A stretch of DNA of 43,681 nt from Candidatus Heimdallarchaeota archaeon (lineage in GTDB: Archaea; Asgardarchaeota; Heimdallarchaeia; JABLTI01). Each line of letters opens with the position of its first letter. The first letter of the stretch is position 1. Shown piece by piece: positions 8,802 to 18,474 of the stretch. The translations under genes were made by a program, and so were the position numbers. The stretch lies in NCBI GenBank assembly GCA_030614005.1, contig JAUWKS010000026.1:1-43681 (forward strand), written 5' to 3'. The notes under the pieces are model-generated. The model searched no databases and was not told the DNA's origin. It saw only the letters and a program-made list of their open reading frames with translations.

Positions 8802-9008
8802 GATAAATCATTCCATGATTTTCGTTCTGAGAAATTAATAACTGAGATTGTATCGTTTGATAGTCGTCCCAAGCAATTTCCCATTTTAAGTAACCTTCCT
8901 ACGTTTAAATAGATGCTTTTTTACAATATATGAAAAATGAGTGAATAATTAACAGTTTCTAAAATGAGAGGGTGATATAACTTTAGTAGTTATATCTAAC
9001 CAATTTAT

Positions 9009-10475
9009 TTACTTCTCTTTGCTTCCGGGCCAAGTGTGTTCTCTTGGATTGGGATTAATCTTTTTAAGAAGCTCATCAAGACCTGGTTCGACTCCTTGCA
9101 TGAGCATATACCCTTTATTCATTTCTTTGTTGGTGATTTCTCCTGCAATATTGGTCGTCATTATCTTTTCAACTTCTTTAACATCTCGAGTATGGCCTAA
9201 TGTCCAGATCATTTTAGCATAAGCAGTACTTGGAAGCATATTTGCTCCTTCGAATACTCCTTTCGCTAGCATATCTCTACCAGTTTCATAGACTCGAAGA
9301 TTGGTAAATCCATAGAGCGGTTCAACAACAATGCAAATGGGTATTTCTTCTTCTTGGGCTCTCGAGAGAGCAGGGTACATATCTGTATTAACATGTCCTA
9401 ATCCCGTGCCAACGAAAACAACTCCATGATAGTCTTTGTCAATAATTGCATCAAGAGTATCGGGGTTCATTCCAGGGTAGAAATATAGAATAGTCACTTT
9501 TGGATCAATTTTAGTGTCAATCCATGTATCTGCAATGTCTCCTCTTCGTTTTACATCATCTTTAAGAAAGGTGACTTTTTGATTTGCATCAATAACACCC
9601 AAAGGAATATCACTAATAGTTCTAAAAGCATCTCTGCGACTCGAGTGCATTTTTCTTACTCTCGTTCCTCTATGGATAAGATTATACGAGTCGCTTGTTC
9701 CTCCATGCATACAAAGAACAACTTCAGCCATATCAGCGTATCCTGCAATATGACTAGCATTTATGATGTTGAGTGGGCCATCGCTTGATGGTCTATCGCT
9801 ACTTCGTTGTGACCCAACAAGAACAACTGGTGCAGCTAAATTTTGGAACATAAATGAAAGAGCAGAACCCGTATATGACATAGTATCTGTTCCATGACCA
9901 ATAATTACTCCATCTGCTCCACTTTTGAATTCCTTCATAACAGCTTCCGCAGTTTTAACCCAGAATTCCGGTTTGAAATTCTCAGAAAGAAGTGAGTAGA
10001 TTTTCTTGGGTGTTAAATTACAAATGTCAATGAGCTCTGGAACAGCACTAAATAATTCTTCAGGAGTAAAAGCTGGTAACACTGCACCTGTTCTGTAATC
10101 AAGACGAGAAGCTACTGTTCCACCTGTTCCTAGCAAAGTGACATTTGGCAAATGATCTTTGAATGTAACGCTTATATCAGGAAGTTTGTATTTTCCTTCT
10201 TTGTACCCGTATTCTTCTATTGTTGTGTCCTCGGTTATTTTAACACCAATATTGTAACCCGTATCTACTTTTAAGACAAGATACCCTTCAGTTGTATGTT
10301 GACTTCTAGGGAGGATAACACCCTCGTAAAGAGCGTCTCCTTTTTTAACACGAACTTGACTCCAAACACCAATACCTTCTTTTTCTAATCTTGTGCGAAG
10401 TTTTCCACGATAGCCAGTTGGTTCTCGAACAACTTTTTGTTCTTCTTTTTTTGTTTCACTATTTTTCTTCACCAT
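9009..10475 (-). CDS. gatD: Glutamyl-tRNA(Gln) amidotransferase subunit D
   Basis: GatD is the asparaginase-like half of the archaeal GatDE complex, which frees ammonia from Gln or Asn so that GatE can turn Glu-tRNA(Gln) into Gln-tRNA(Gln). Residues about 1-95 are the beta-barrel N-terminal domain. The asparaginase core starts at LLGTGGTVASRLDYRTG, with the first catalytic Thr, followed by the GHGTDTMSYTG block with the second Thr and Asp, as in L-asparaginase I. The total of 488 residues is slightly above the usual size. The open frame extends to a GTG at 10484, but GAGGTG at 10487-10482 is a Shine-Dalgarno site ideally placed (6 nt) for the ATG at 10475, so I take the ATG. It follows gatE by 14 nt in one operon. 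Confidence 0.95.
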   Translation of the reverse strand: MVKKNSETKKEEQKVVREPTGYRGKLRTRLEKEGIGVWSQVRVKKGDALYEGVILPRSQHTTEGYLVLKVDTGYNIGVKITEDTTIEEYGYKEGKYKLPDISVTFKDHLPNVTLLGTGGTVASRLDYRTGAVLPAFTPEELFSAVPELIDICNLTPKKIYSLLSENFKPEFWVKTAEAVMKEFKSGADGVIIGHGTDTMSYTGSALSFMFQNLAAPVVLVGSQRSSDRPSSDGPLNIINASHIAGYADMAEVVLCMHGGTSDSYNLIHRGTRVRKMHSSRRDAFRTISDIPLGVIDANQKVTFLKDDVKRRGDIADTWIDTKIDPKVTILYFYPGMNPDTLDAIIDKDYHGVVFVGTGLGHVNTDMYPALSRAQEEEIPICIVVEPLYGFTNLRVYETGRDMLAKGVFEGANMLPSTAYAKMIWTLGHTRDVKEVEKIMTTNIAGEITNKEMNKGYMLMQGVEPGLDELLKKINPNPREHTWPGSKEK

Positions 10476-10481
10476 AATAGA

Positions 10482-10487
10482 CACCTC
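10482..10487 (-). promoter_or_regulatory. Shine-Dalgarno site of gatD
   Basis: Minus-strand GAGGTG lies 6 nt before the ATG at 10475 and overlaps the upstream GTG at 10484, so it decides between the two possible starts. It falls within the 14-nt gap after the gatE stop, as expected for translational coupling in the gatE-gatD operon. Confidence 0.7.
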
Positions 10488-10489
10488 AA

Positions 10490-12499
10490 TTAACTACTGA
10501 TTTTACCCTCCAATTTCTCCAGGACAAAATCGTAAACGGTTTTTCCGGAAATACTTCCGTTCGTTCTTCGCATAATAGTACCAGTAATTTTATCTGCAAT
10601 TCGATTGTTTATTGACCCGTCTTTTGCTGCTATTTTTTCGTCTTTAAATTTAGTAAGTTGACTAAGTGCTTCTGCAAATAATTTTTGAAGTTCTGTATCA
10701 GAAATTTTTCTTATTTTCAAATCTGAAAGTGCTTGCTTGAGACTTTTCTGAGGATCATTGATGATGGTCTTGGCAATATTGGACACTTGATTGAAATCAT
10801 ATACACCATCTTCTGCTCCTTTGATAATCTCCGCCGTTCTTTCAATGGTTAGCTTAGAAGTATCAAAACCTTCTCTTCGGAGAGCAAGAAGTATTTCTTC
10901 TATGAAGCAGTAGCATTTTTTGGGATTCAATTTGAATTTTTCAATCAAATCTTGAACAGTAGTTATTGTTTCATGTCGTATCATTGCTTTGACTTTTAGA
11001 TAATCCAAATCATATTTTTCTTTAAATTCTGTTTCCCATTCCCAAGGGCGTTTTTGCACTTTCTTCTTCAATTCTTCGATTTTCTGTATATCCATATCAA
11101 TCGGTGGAGTGTCTGTATCTGGATAAAGGCGATCTTGACCATGGATTACTCTCAAAAATTCCGAATTATTATCAGGTAAAAATCTGCGCGTTTCTAAAGG
11201 CACTCCATCAAGGGCCATTTTTGCTCTTTCGATAATTTTCTTCATAGCATGAACAACCCAAGTTTGAGGACCAAGCGCTAAAAAGTAACCATCTTCTTTC
11301 TTTAATTTGAGTGTTTTTCGAATATCTTTGTCTAATTTATCAGTAACAAGTGGGAAGAAGATATTCTCTTGGAATTGTTCTTTCCTTTTTCTTAAGGTCT
11401 TTTCACGCAATTTGCGGAAAGCTTTCTTATAGATTTCATCTGAATGGAAAAGGTTGCTTCTTGGAATTCCAGAAATCAATTCAGCCTTTTCAATAATATC
11501 CTGACCAAAATCTTTGCTAGGCTGAATTTCTAGTCCCAACAAATTGCCGAATTTTGGTAAACGAATACCCATAATAACACTATTTTTTGGAATATTCTTT
11601 TCAGCAAATTTGTCTGTTAAATCAATGTAAGTGTGTTCCAATTCTTTCTTTTTGAAGATGCGCTCTTTGAGCATTGCTGCAATTTTAATCAACATATCCT
11701 GTCGTGCAACCTCGCGTGCTGCAAGGTCAACAAAAGTGCTTAAATCTTGCACTCCCTTTAGCTCTACCCGGTGACCTCCTCTGATGCTAATATTTACATC
11801 TTGTCTTACAACCCCAAGACCTCGTTTACCTATTCCACTTAATCTAAGGGTTAATCCGATATACTCCGCGGCTCGTTGAAGGTCTTGTGGATTATCACAA
11901 TCATTATGGTCAGTAATAACTTCTACAAGAGGCATTCCCAAACGATCTAGATTATAATATACTGTCCTACCAAAATTCTCAGTTTTGATTTTTCTTGCAG
12001 AATCTTCTTCAACAGTAAGATTAGAGATGCGTAATTTTTTCCCTCTAATAGGAACCCAACCATCACGTGCTACAATCATTGTTCTCTGAAAACCTGTGGT
12101 GATGGATCCATCAAGATATTGTTTTCTCGAGACAACTACTTCGTCCACTAATGCAGAGAAATTTAACCAATGGGCCAGTTCGAATCCCAGATAAATAGCT
12201 TCATTATCAGGCCAAAAGGGTGGTTGCTCATCTTGCTCATAAACACAGACCGAATCCTCATAAGCATGATAGATGACTCGATATCCTTTTTCATATTCGA
12301 TTAGCATTCCTTCGTCGAAATCACCCATCTCACCTAATACTGGTCGGAAATATCGTTCAAAACGATAGTCAGGTTCTCCATGACTGAGAACGGGTTTACA
12401 ATGACAGAATAACTTTCTTTTTGTGTTTATTTGATGATGAACTTCAATGCCTGCTCTAAAGCCCATTTTCTTAAAATCTATTTTAGTTAGGTCTAGCAT
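10490..12499 (-). CDS. gatE: Glutamyl-tRNA(Gln) amidotransferase subunit E
   Basis: GatE binds Glu-tRNA(Gln), phosphorylates the Glu and amidates it with ammonia from GatD. The 669 residues show the GatB-like core at the N-terminus (FRAGIEVHHQINTKRKLFC, with zinc-ligand-type Cys in CHCKP; GMPLVEVITD; RQDVNISI), then the insert resembling the bacterial AspRS GAD domain that marks GatE rather than GatB, then a helical domain and the YqeY-like tail (DKITGTIMRRTNGSISG) that contacts the tRNA. The length is typical. It starts with ATG and is the first gene of the gatE-gatD operon. The presence of GatDE identifies the cell as an archaeon lacking, or not relying on, direct GlnRS charging. Confidence 0.96.
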   Translation of the reverse strand: MLDLTKIDFKKMGFRAGIEVHHQINTKRKLFCHCKPVLSHGEPDYRFERYFRPVLGEMGDFDEGMLIEYEKGYRVIYHAYEDSVCVYEQDEQPPFWPDNEAIYLGFELAHWLNFSALVDEVVVSRKQYLDGSITTGFQRTMIVARDGWVPIRGKKLRISNLTVEEDSARKIKTENFGRTVYYNLDRLGMPLVEVITDHNDCDNPQDLQRAAEYIGLTLRLSGIGKRGLGVVRQDVNISIRGGHRVELKGVQDLSTFVDLAAREVARQDMLIKIAAMLKERIFKKKELEHTYIDLTDKFAEKNIPKNSVIMGIRLPKFGNLLGLEIQPSKDFGQDIIEKAELISGIPRSNLFHSDEIYKKAFRKLREKTLRKRKEQFQENIFFPLVTDKLDKDIRKTLKLKKEDGYFLALGPQTWVVHAMKKIIERAKMALDGVPLETRRFLPDNNSEFLRVIHGQDRLYPDTDTPPIDMDIQKIEELKKKVQKRPWEWETEFKEKYDLDYLKVKAMIRHETITTVQDLIEKFKLNPKKCYCFIEEILLALRREGFDTSKLTIERTAEIIKGAEDGVYDFNQVSNIAKTIINDPQKSLKQALSDLKIRKISDTELQKLFAEALSQLTKFKDEKIAAKDGSINNRIADKITGTIMRRTNGSISGKTVYDFVLEKLEGKISS

Positions 12500-12693
12500 A
12501 TAATCTCACTGTTTCAATTGTGCTATTTACTGGTTGAAGAATCCCTTCAAATACTGACTAAATTAACTTTTCTGTAATCAAAATCAGTAGTACAAGCCTT
12601 TGATTAAAAAATCTTTATTTTAATTAACAAATAAATCACCTAAAACCCAAATTGTTTTTTATAGGAATACGAATGCTAATACTGGGAATATTT

Positions 12694-12701
12694 TTTTATA
12701 T
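12694..12701 (+). promoter_or_regulatory. TATA box of the actin-related gene
   Basis: TTTTATAT in a T-rich run lies about 40 nt before the ATG at 12741. A transcript starting about 25 nt downstream, near 12723, would have a leader of some 18 nt and would barely precede the alternative GTG at 12732, which supports the ATG. Confidence 0.45.
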
Positions 12702-12740
12702 GAAAAACGGAACTTTAAATAATCGTGAGTAGTGTTTTCT

Positions 12741-13895
12741 ATGTCGGCTCATAAATCTAAAAAAATGGAAAATATAAAAACAGAAATACTTGTTGAAAAA
12801 GCAGATCCAAGTAAGGTACCACCTGTTATAATCGTCCATGGTGCCGGAAGCACAAAAATTGGTTTTGGTGGTGAACAATTTCCACGTTTTGTATTTCCAA
12901 GACAAAGCACCATTTTAAGCGACCGATTAAAACGCTTTCCACTTCAAGGTAGCTATACAACAAATGAAGAATGGTTGAAGGCTTATTGGCAAGCAATGAT
13001 AATGAAATTAAGCACTGACCTCTCAGAGAGAAGAGTATTACTTAGCCTACCAACTGCTAATTTAACCGAATGCCCTTTTAGGGAATTGGCTCAAGAGTTC
13101 TTTTATGAAGACCTTCAAGCAAATCAGGTGGCTTTTGTATCAGATCCGTTTTTATCTTTAGTAGGTTATATCCCAAAAACAAAAAGTTTGACAGCACTAA
13201 TAGTTGATATAGGTTTTTCACAAATCAGAATTGTACCTATTTATCAGTCAACAATTCTAGAAGACAAAATAGCCCAAATATCATTTGGAGGATTTGACCT
13301 CACAAAAACTTTGGGGTTGTGGTTAAAAAATAAGGGATATGAAGGATCTCTGGATGCACTTTTCTTACGAGATATAAAAGAGAATTTTTGTTTAGTAAGA
13401 CCATTTAAGCAGACGATGCCCGACACGGAAACTGAATCGTTTACGTATTCCATAGACAAATACAACTTTCAACTTACATCAGAACTCTGGAAATTAGCTG
13501 AATTATTTTTCTTTAAGGATTATTTTTCAAAGAAAGTAGAGATGTGTCCAAGAAGTACTTTTGAGGGAGAAAGATTCCCACTAGATGAAATAACATTACC
13601 AAAAGCAATAGGTTTTGTTGTAAATAGTGTTGATGCAGAAATCTCTTCAAAACTAGTACAGAATATTTGTTTTACAGGTGGGGGTACAAAATTTAATGGA
13701 ATTTATGAACGAATTCTTGAAGAATTCAAATTCCATTTTCCTGAATATAAATCTGAAGTTAAAATACATACACAATCTAATAATGATCTCGTTCCTTACA
13801 TCGGCGCGTCGAAATTATCAACTCTACCTTCCTTCCAAAATCATTGGCGAAACGCAGAAGAGTATGATGAAGGGTTATTTGATTTATTTCTCTAA
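12741..13895 (+). CDS. Divergent actin-related protein
   Basis: A 384-residue actin-fold protein (numbering below is from the GTG at 12732, three residues earlier). Matches to eukaryotic actin run along the chain: GAGSTKIGFGGEQFPRFVFP (phosphate-1 region), VLLSLPTANLTECPFRE, VAFVSDPFLSLVGY, IVDIGFSQIRIVPIYQS (phosphate-2), ISFGGFDLTKTL, CFTGGGTKFNGIYERI (adenosine motif), and a C-terminus PYIGASKLSTLPSFQNHW then EEYDEG. The nucleotide site is eroded: actin Asp11 aligns with Val35, Gln137 with Asp138, Asp157 with Phe162 and His161 with Arg166, while Asp154 is kept as Asp159. It is therefore probably not a standard ATP-hydrolysing filament former, but more like an Arp. It converges with the ABC operon; the stops overlap by 4 nt. 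Family call strong, role unknown. Confidence 0.88.
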   Translation: MSAHKSKKMENIKTEILVEKADPSKVPPVIIVHGAGSTKIGFGGEQFPRFVFPRQSTILSDRLKRFPLQGSYTTNEEWLKAYWQAMIMKLSTDLSERRVLLSLPTANLTECPFRELAQEFFYEDLQANQVAFVSDPFLSLVGYIPKTKSLTALIVDIGFSQIRIVPIYQSTILEDKIAQISFGGFDLTKTLGLWLKNKGYEGSLDALFLRDIKENFCLVRPFKQTMPDTETESFTYSIDKYNFQLTSELWKLAELFFFKDYFSKKVEMCPRSTFEGERFPLDEITLPKAIGFVVNSVDAEISSKLVQNICFTGGGTKFNGIYERILEEFKFHFPEYKSEVKIHTQSNNDLVPYIGASKLSTLPSFQNHWRNAEEYDEGLFDLFL

Positions 13896-14647
13896 CTTTT
13901 CTTGGGTTGTTTTTTTCCATTACTATCAAATATAACAGGAATAATTTTACCATCTTCTATAGCAAAAATCTTATCTGCTTTTTTTGCTACGTCTAAATTG
14001 TGAGTCACAACCATAATTGTTATACTAAATTCTCTTTGTAAATCTCTCATAAGTTTGATAATTTTTTCACCTGTTTCTGAATCCAAATTACCGGTTGGTT
14101 GATCTGCCAAAATGAGTTTCGGTTCATTAGCTAACGCTCGAGCAATTCCTACTCTTTGCTTCTCACCACTGGAAAGCTGTGTTGGAATGTGCTTTTTTCT
14201 TTTACTTAAACCAACTTTTTCTATTAGCTCATTTACTCGACGAACTCTTGATAATTTTTTTAAATTTTCTGCATAGATCATTGGAAGCTCTATGTTCTGT
14301 TCAACTGTTAAAACTGAATGAAGATTTATATCTTGGAAAATAATGCCAACTTTTCTTCGAAATAACACTCTTTCTTCCTCGGTGAGAGATGAAATATCTT
14401 CACCATCATACCATATTTTTCCGCTCGTTGGTTTATCTAATCCTCCAATCAAATTCAATAATGTAGTTTTACCACTCCCTGAAGAACCAATTATTGCGAT
14501 AAATTCATTTTCCATTACAATGAGATTTATTCCTTGAAGAGCTTCAACAGATGTCGATCTATCATCATAAGTTTTAGTTAGCTCTTCAATTAGAATGAGT
14601 ATTTTTTGAGGAATACACAATGAAGGTGTATTTGTCATTTTAGGCAC
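13892..14647 (-). CDS. ABC transporter ATPase (MacB/LolD type) with Walker B Glu replaced by Gln
   Basis: A 251-residue nucleotide-binding subunit, last gene of the permease-ATPase-ATPase operon. Walker A is GSSGSGKTT, the Q-loop is IIFQD, the signature is LSSGEKQRVG, the D-loop follows in NLDSETG and the switch His is in VVTHNLD. The position after the Walker B Asp is Gln (LILADQPTGNLD) where the family has the catalytic Glu. The codon is CAA. An N-terminal extension of about 20 residues precedes the first strand. Its start overlaps the end of the upstream ATPase by 8 nt, showing tight coupling. It should work on the cytoplasmic face of the FtsX-type permease. Partner and fold sure; hydrolytic activity doubtful. 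Confidence 0.92.
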   Translation of the reverse strand: MPKMTNTPSLCIPQKILILIEELTKTYDDRSTSVEALQGINLIVMENEFIAIIGSSGSGKTTLLNLIGGLDKPTSGKIWYDGEDISSLTEEERVLFRRKVGIIFQDINLHSVLTVEQNIELPMIYAENLKKLSRVRRVNELIEKVGLSKRKKHIPTQLSSGEKQRVGIARALANEPKLILADQPTGNLDSETGEKIIKLMRDLQREFSITIMVVTHNLDVAKKADKIFAIEDGKIIPVIFDSNGKKQPKKS

Positions 14648-15356
14648 CCTCTTCTTTTTGAAAGTTTGTCAGTACAGAAGTAATTTTGCCATCTTCTAGG
14701 CCAAATGCTTGATCAGTAGCTTCTATGAACTGCCTCTTGTGTGAAACAATTATCATCGTTGTACCAAAATCTTCAGAAAGGGATTTCAAGTGATTGACTA
14801 CCTCAACACTCGTAGATGTATCCAATTCTCCTGTTATTTGATCACCTAAGAGAATTTTTGGCTTATTTGCAATAGCGATTGCTAAACCAACTCTTTGTGC
14901 TTCTCCACCGGAAATTTGGTTTGGCTTGTGATTTTTTCGATGTGACAGTCCAAATCTATCTAATAGCTCGTACGCAATTTTCTTTTGCTCTTCCCTAGGT
15001 TTATTAGCAATTTGTAATGGAAGCATAACATTTTGCAAAACAGTATTTCCACTGATCAGATTATCTTTAGGTAGTTGCCAGAGATATCCTACCTGCTCTC
15101 TTCTAAATTTGATTAATTCCTTGTAAGTGAGATGAGTAATTTCTTTGTCATTAATTATAACGTAACCTGAACTAGGATTAAGTAAGCCGCCAAGTATTGA
15201 GAGCAAAGTAGTTTTTCCTGCACCACTCGGTCCAAATATCCCAACAAAATCACCTTCTTCTATTGTAAAACTGACACCATTGAGTGCGGAAATACCAAGT
15301 CTACTCACAGGGTTCACATAGACTTTCACTAAATCTACTACTTCAATTAGGGACAT
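14640..15356 (-). CDS. ABC transporter ATPase (MacB/LolD type), second subunit, Walker B Gln
   Basis: A 238-residue nucleotide-binding subunit between the permease gene (9 nt upstream) and the second ATPase gene (8-nt overlap). Walker A is GPSGAGKTT, the signature is ISGGEAQRVG, and the switch His lies in IIVSHKRQF. The Walker B segment reads KILLGDQITGELD, so again a Gln (codon CAA) stands in the place of the catalytic Glu, and the usual PTGNLD is ITGELD. Two different ATPases for one permease suggest a heterodimeric motor. If the alignment is right neither site has the usual catalytic carboxylate. Transport direction and substrate are unknown; MacB-like systems often act as mechanotransmitters or extract lipids or lipoproteins rather than importing solutes. 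Confidence 0.92.
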   Translation of the reverse strand: MSLIEVVDLVKVYVNPVSRLGISALNGVSFTIEEGDFVGIFGPSGAGKTTLLSILGGLLNPSSGYVIINDKEITHLTYKELIKFRREQVGYLWQLPKDNLISGNTVLQNVMLPLQIANKPREEQKKIAYELLDRFGLSHRKNHKPNQISGGEAQRVGLAIAIANKPKILLGDQITGELDTSTSVEVVNHLKSLSEDFGTTMIIVSHKRQFIEATDQAFGLEDGKITSVLTNFQKEEGA

Positions 15357-15365
15357 TCTTTCACC

Positions 15366-18221
15366 TCAAGTTGCTCTCGCTAAGTCATTTATTTCCTTTT
15401 TAATTGTGTAATATGCTGGAATCATAGCGCTAATAGCAGCAATGACTAATGCTAATATTAGAATTATCAATAAAGACAACCAAGGAACATCTATAGTCAA
15501 AGGAGGCACTTGATTTCTACTATTGATAATATTTGAAATAATAGCTGAAACTGCGATGCCTAATGGCAAACCAATGCCAATACCAATTCCCATAATCAAT
15601 AATGTCTCATACATAAAGGAATAGTATATCTCTTTGTTTCTCGCTCCTAATGCCCGAGTAATAGCTAATTCTTTCGACCTGTCAAATAGTATGAGAAGAG
15701 AATAAATGCTAATACCTGCGATGGTACAAATCATTGTTGTTAAGAAGGATGAATTAAGCATAGCATAAGTTGATAATCTTGCAGGCATTTCAAGATTACC
15801 AGCAGCACCATCTTCTGACACAACAATTTGGACAGATGGATATTTATCTTGAATCATTGCTGCAATTGCTACACCGGTATTCGGTTTTTTTTGTTTAATA
15901 TACAGAGATTTAACGTAATACGAACATTGATAGTCATCTAGCAATCGATCAACTGTTAAAATGCTCCCAACGATATATTTCTGCGATGAAACCGATTCTG
16001 ATAAGTCAGAACCAATTACAGTATTGGGGAAATATTTGAATTTTCCAATGATATTATAATGATTTCCTAGATGAGAAACAAAACTATTACCCACTCTTAA
16101 ACCTGCATCTCTCAAGTTATCCTTTTGAACAAGAATATTACCCGGAGTTTTTAATTTCTTGATCAACGTCTTTAATGGTAAATTGAAACCATACCTTAAT
16201 GGTTGCATAAAGCCAGCATCCTGAAAAGTATCCGGATTAATGCCAAGCATAGTGGTAGTTGTTTTACCCCATCCTAAATTTATTTCTGATTCTTCTACTG
16301 ATATTATGTTTGAAACACTTGCAACACTATCCAAACTTTTTACATAATCTGCTATCTCATCTAGATTCAAATAATCGGTTACAACAATGTCTGCACCTAA
16401 AACATAATCCCATCTTTGATGAGTGTTAAAATCGATAGTTGAAGGAACAACAGCACTAACTATACCAAAAGATAATGTAACAATGATTAGAATCACTGCT
16501 CGAGAAGTTTGCTTTTTTTGATGAGTGAGATTTTTTAATGAAAGCGCAAAAGTTCCACCGCCTTTTGCCCAGAGTTTATCACCAAGTTTTCTTATTGCAG
16601 GAGTGAAACCACGACTGATAAGCAAGCTTACTCCAACAACTATTGCAACAGGTGCGGTAACGCCAAAAATTAGTATCATTGTGGTTTGAATATCACCAGA
16701 AGTAAACTCAATTGCTATGAAATACATTGCTACGCTGAACACTGCATATATTCCGATTATTCTATCAAATCGAAATTCTTCCCAAATGGGTTTTTTCTTC
16801 CTTTCTTCTTCTCCAGCAACATTTTTCACTTTCAACCGGCTCAAACCAATAATTCTTGGAAGATTTATTATCAATGACAAAGTTATGCCTGAAGTTAGAA
16901 TGATTATTATTAAAGCCCAAATAGCCGTATAACCATAATCTGCAACAGGCAAATCACTCTTAAACTCCATAAAACCACTTGTTTTTCCGATCAATTGCAA
17001 TAATGGTATTCCTAAGAGTGAACCTAAAATTAACGAAATAGTAGTTGAAACACCCATCTCTAATAATAGTGCATAAAGAACTTGTCTATTTGTTGCCCCT
17101 CTGGCTTTCAATAAATTAATGTGGTGAACATTTTGAGAGCGAACGATATTGAATGAGAAATTTATCATAAAGAATGCAATGGCAATTGGTGGAAAAGTTA
17201 GTACAAGAATAATTGTTTGAATGTAATTAAAGTCATCATAAAAGAGTTTCAAATTATAATTTATTCTACTGTAAACGAAAGTGAAATATGTATTTGTAGA
17301 TTGTAGAACATTCGATTGAAGCGTATTTTCAAAATTAGCGTTTTTCAAATAGTCCTTGTTTTCTGAAAAAACTCCATAATGTGAATAGTCTACATCAATA
17401 TTAACATAATATTTCTGCACCAAGCTTGCTGTTTCAACACCCATATCCTCTAATAAACCACCCACACCATCCAAGGTAGATATCATAATAATACTAGGCA
17501 CTTTAACCAATGAATAACCGAATCTTCTCAAAAATTGATTGTAAACTGATCGGTAGTTAAACTCTAACGCGTAATAATCAAAAGGAATTCCACCAGCCAA
17601 AGTGATTTCATGATTGCCCGGTGCTAAATTACTTGAAATATTGAATTTGGAATCTTCAGGAACATAGATGTTATTTGTCCTATGTAATCGAGTATAAATA
17701 ATCAGTTGATGTGTACTATTCACTTCTGAAAAACCTATCGGTGAAATATATCTTAAGAATTGAATATCTTTTTCAGAAAGTCCGATGAGCGTTACATCAC
17801 TTTCTACTATAGTGCCTGTTGATGTTCTTCTGTGATGAAGTGTAATATCTGTAACCGAACAAACTCTTGAGCTACCAATAAAATCATTGTAACCATTATC
17901 TGAAGCAATTTTTAGAAGATCTTTTTCTATAGCTTGATCAAATTCATTTGTAGGGTACCCATTATCATAAATTACTCCTTCAAAATCAGGACCAATATCA
18001 ATTGCAATCGCTTCATCACTAATTACACCACCAAATAATCCTTTACTATATTGACCAGATAGAAAAGTTCCTAATAATGCTCCTTTGCTGCCTATAAGAA
18101 AAAGGATCATTTGAAACGAAACAGAGAGTGCAATAGTTAAACCAATAGTCGTTAGAAGTAATGACTTTTTGTTAGATCTAAGAGAAGATATGGCAATTTT
18201 CCAATTATTCCTAAGAGACAT
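15366..18221 (-). CDS. FtsX/MacB-type ABC permease with two FtsX domains
   Basis: A 951-residue membrane protein and first gene of the operon. One helix lies at residues about 16-40, then a large extracellular region (about 41-330) with no zinc or lipoprotein motif. A group of three FtsX helices follows at about 335-460 (IILVLTFPPIAIAFFMINF; the block after KARGATNRQVLYALLLEMG is the typical FtsX coupling segment). Two further helices sit at about 487-545, then one at about 575-600, a second extracellular domain, and the last three helices (about 815-945) with the second coupling segment RALGARNKEIYYSFMYE. This is the duplicated arrangement of long archaeal FtsX-like permeases. With its two ATPases it forms a type VII-like ABC system. 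A TATA box lies 102 nt upstream. Confidence 0.9.
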   Translation of the reverse strand: MSLRNNWKIAISSLRSNKKSLLLTTIGLTIALSVSFQMILFLIGSKGALLGTFLSGQYSKGLFGGVISDEAIAIDIGPDFEGVIYDNGYPTNEFDQAIEKDLLKIASDNGYNDFIGSSRVCSVTDITLHHRRTSTGTIVESDVTLIGLSEKDIQFLRYISPIGFSEVNSTHQLIIYTRLHRTNNIYVPEDSKFNISSNLAPGNHEITLAGGIPFDYYALEFNYRSVYNQFLRRFGYSLVKVPSIIMISTLDGVGGLLEDMGVETASLVQKYYVNIDVDYSHYGVFSENKDYLKNANFENTLQSNVLQSTNTYFTFVYSRINYNLKLFYDDFNYIQTIILVLTFPPIAIAFFMINFSFNIVRSQNVHHINLLKARGATNRQVLYALLLEMGVSTTISLILGSLLGIPLLQLIGKTSGFMEFKSDLPVADYGYTAIWALIIIILTSGITLSLIINLPRIIGLSRLKVKNVAGEEERKKKPIWEEFRFDRIIGIYAVFSVAMYFIAIEFTSGDIQTTMILIFGVTAPVAIVVGVSLLISRGFTPAIRKLGDKLWAKGGGTFALSLKNLTHQKKQTSRAVILIIVTLSFGIVSAVVPSTIDFNTHQRWDYVLGADIVVTDYLNLDEIADYVKSLDSVASVSNIISVEESEINLGWGKTTTTMLGINPDTFQDAGFMQPLRYGFNLPLKTLIKKLKTPGNILVQKDNLRDAGLRVGNSFVSHLGNHYNIIGKFKYFPNTVIGSDLSESVSSQKYIVGSILTVDRLLDDYQCSYYVKSLYIKQKKPNTGVAIAAMIQDKYPSVQIVVSEDGAAGNLEMPARLSTYAMLNSSFLTTMICTIAGISIYSLLILFDRSKELAITRALGARNKEIYYSFMYETLLIMGIGIGIGLPLGIAVSAIISNIINSRNQVPPLTIDVPWLSLLIILILALVIAAISAMIPAYYTIKKEINDLARAT

Positions 18222-18322
18222 TCAACTCACCCTTCTTGTTTTTCAATTTAGATTATTAACTGAAAATCATAAATTAAAGTAAATCCCAATAATAATAACC
18301 AAGTTTGTATGGGGTAAAATTG

Positions 18323-18331
18323 CTTTTATAT
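18323..18331 (-). promoter_or_regulatory. TATA box of the ABC operon
   Basis: Minus-strand ATATAAAAG, 102 nt before the permease ATG. The identical nonamer stands at 41573-41581 before the alpha/beta hydrolase gene. It implies a leader of roughly 75 nt. Confidence 0.4.
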
Positions 18332-18474
18332 GTATTCAATTTTCTCATCTTCTTTTATTCAAAGAGATTGCTAAATAAATGGTAACTGTGAAAAAAAAGT
18401 CTTTTTGGATAAAAAAAGCTATTTTTGTCGCGACTTTTTGCCTATTTCGTAAATGACTTATATAGCTAACCTTG

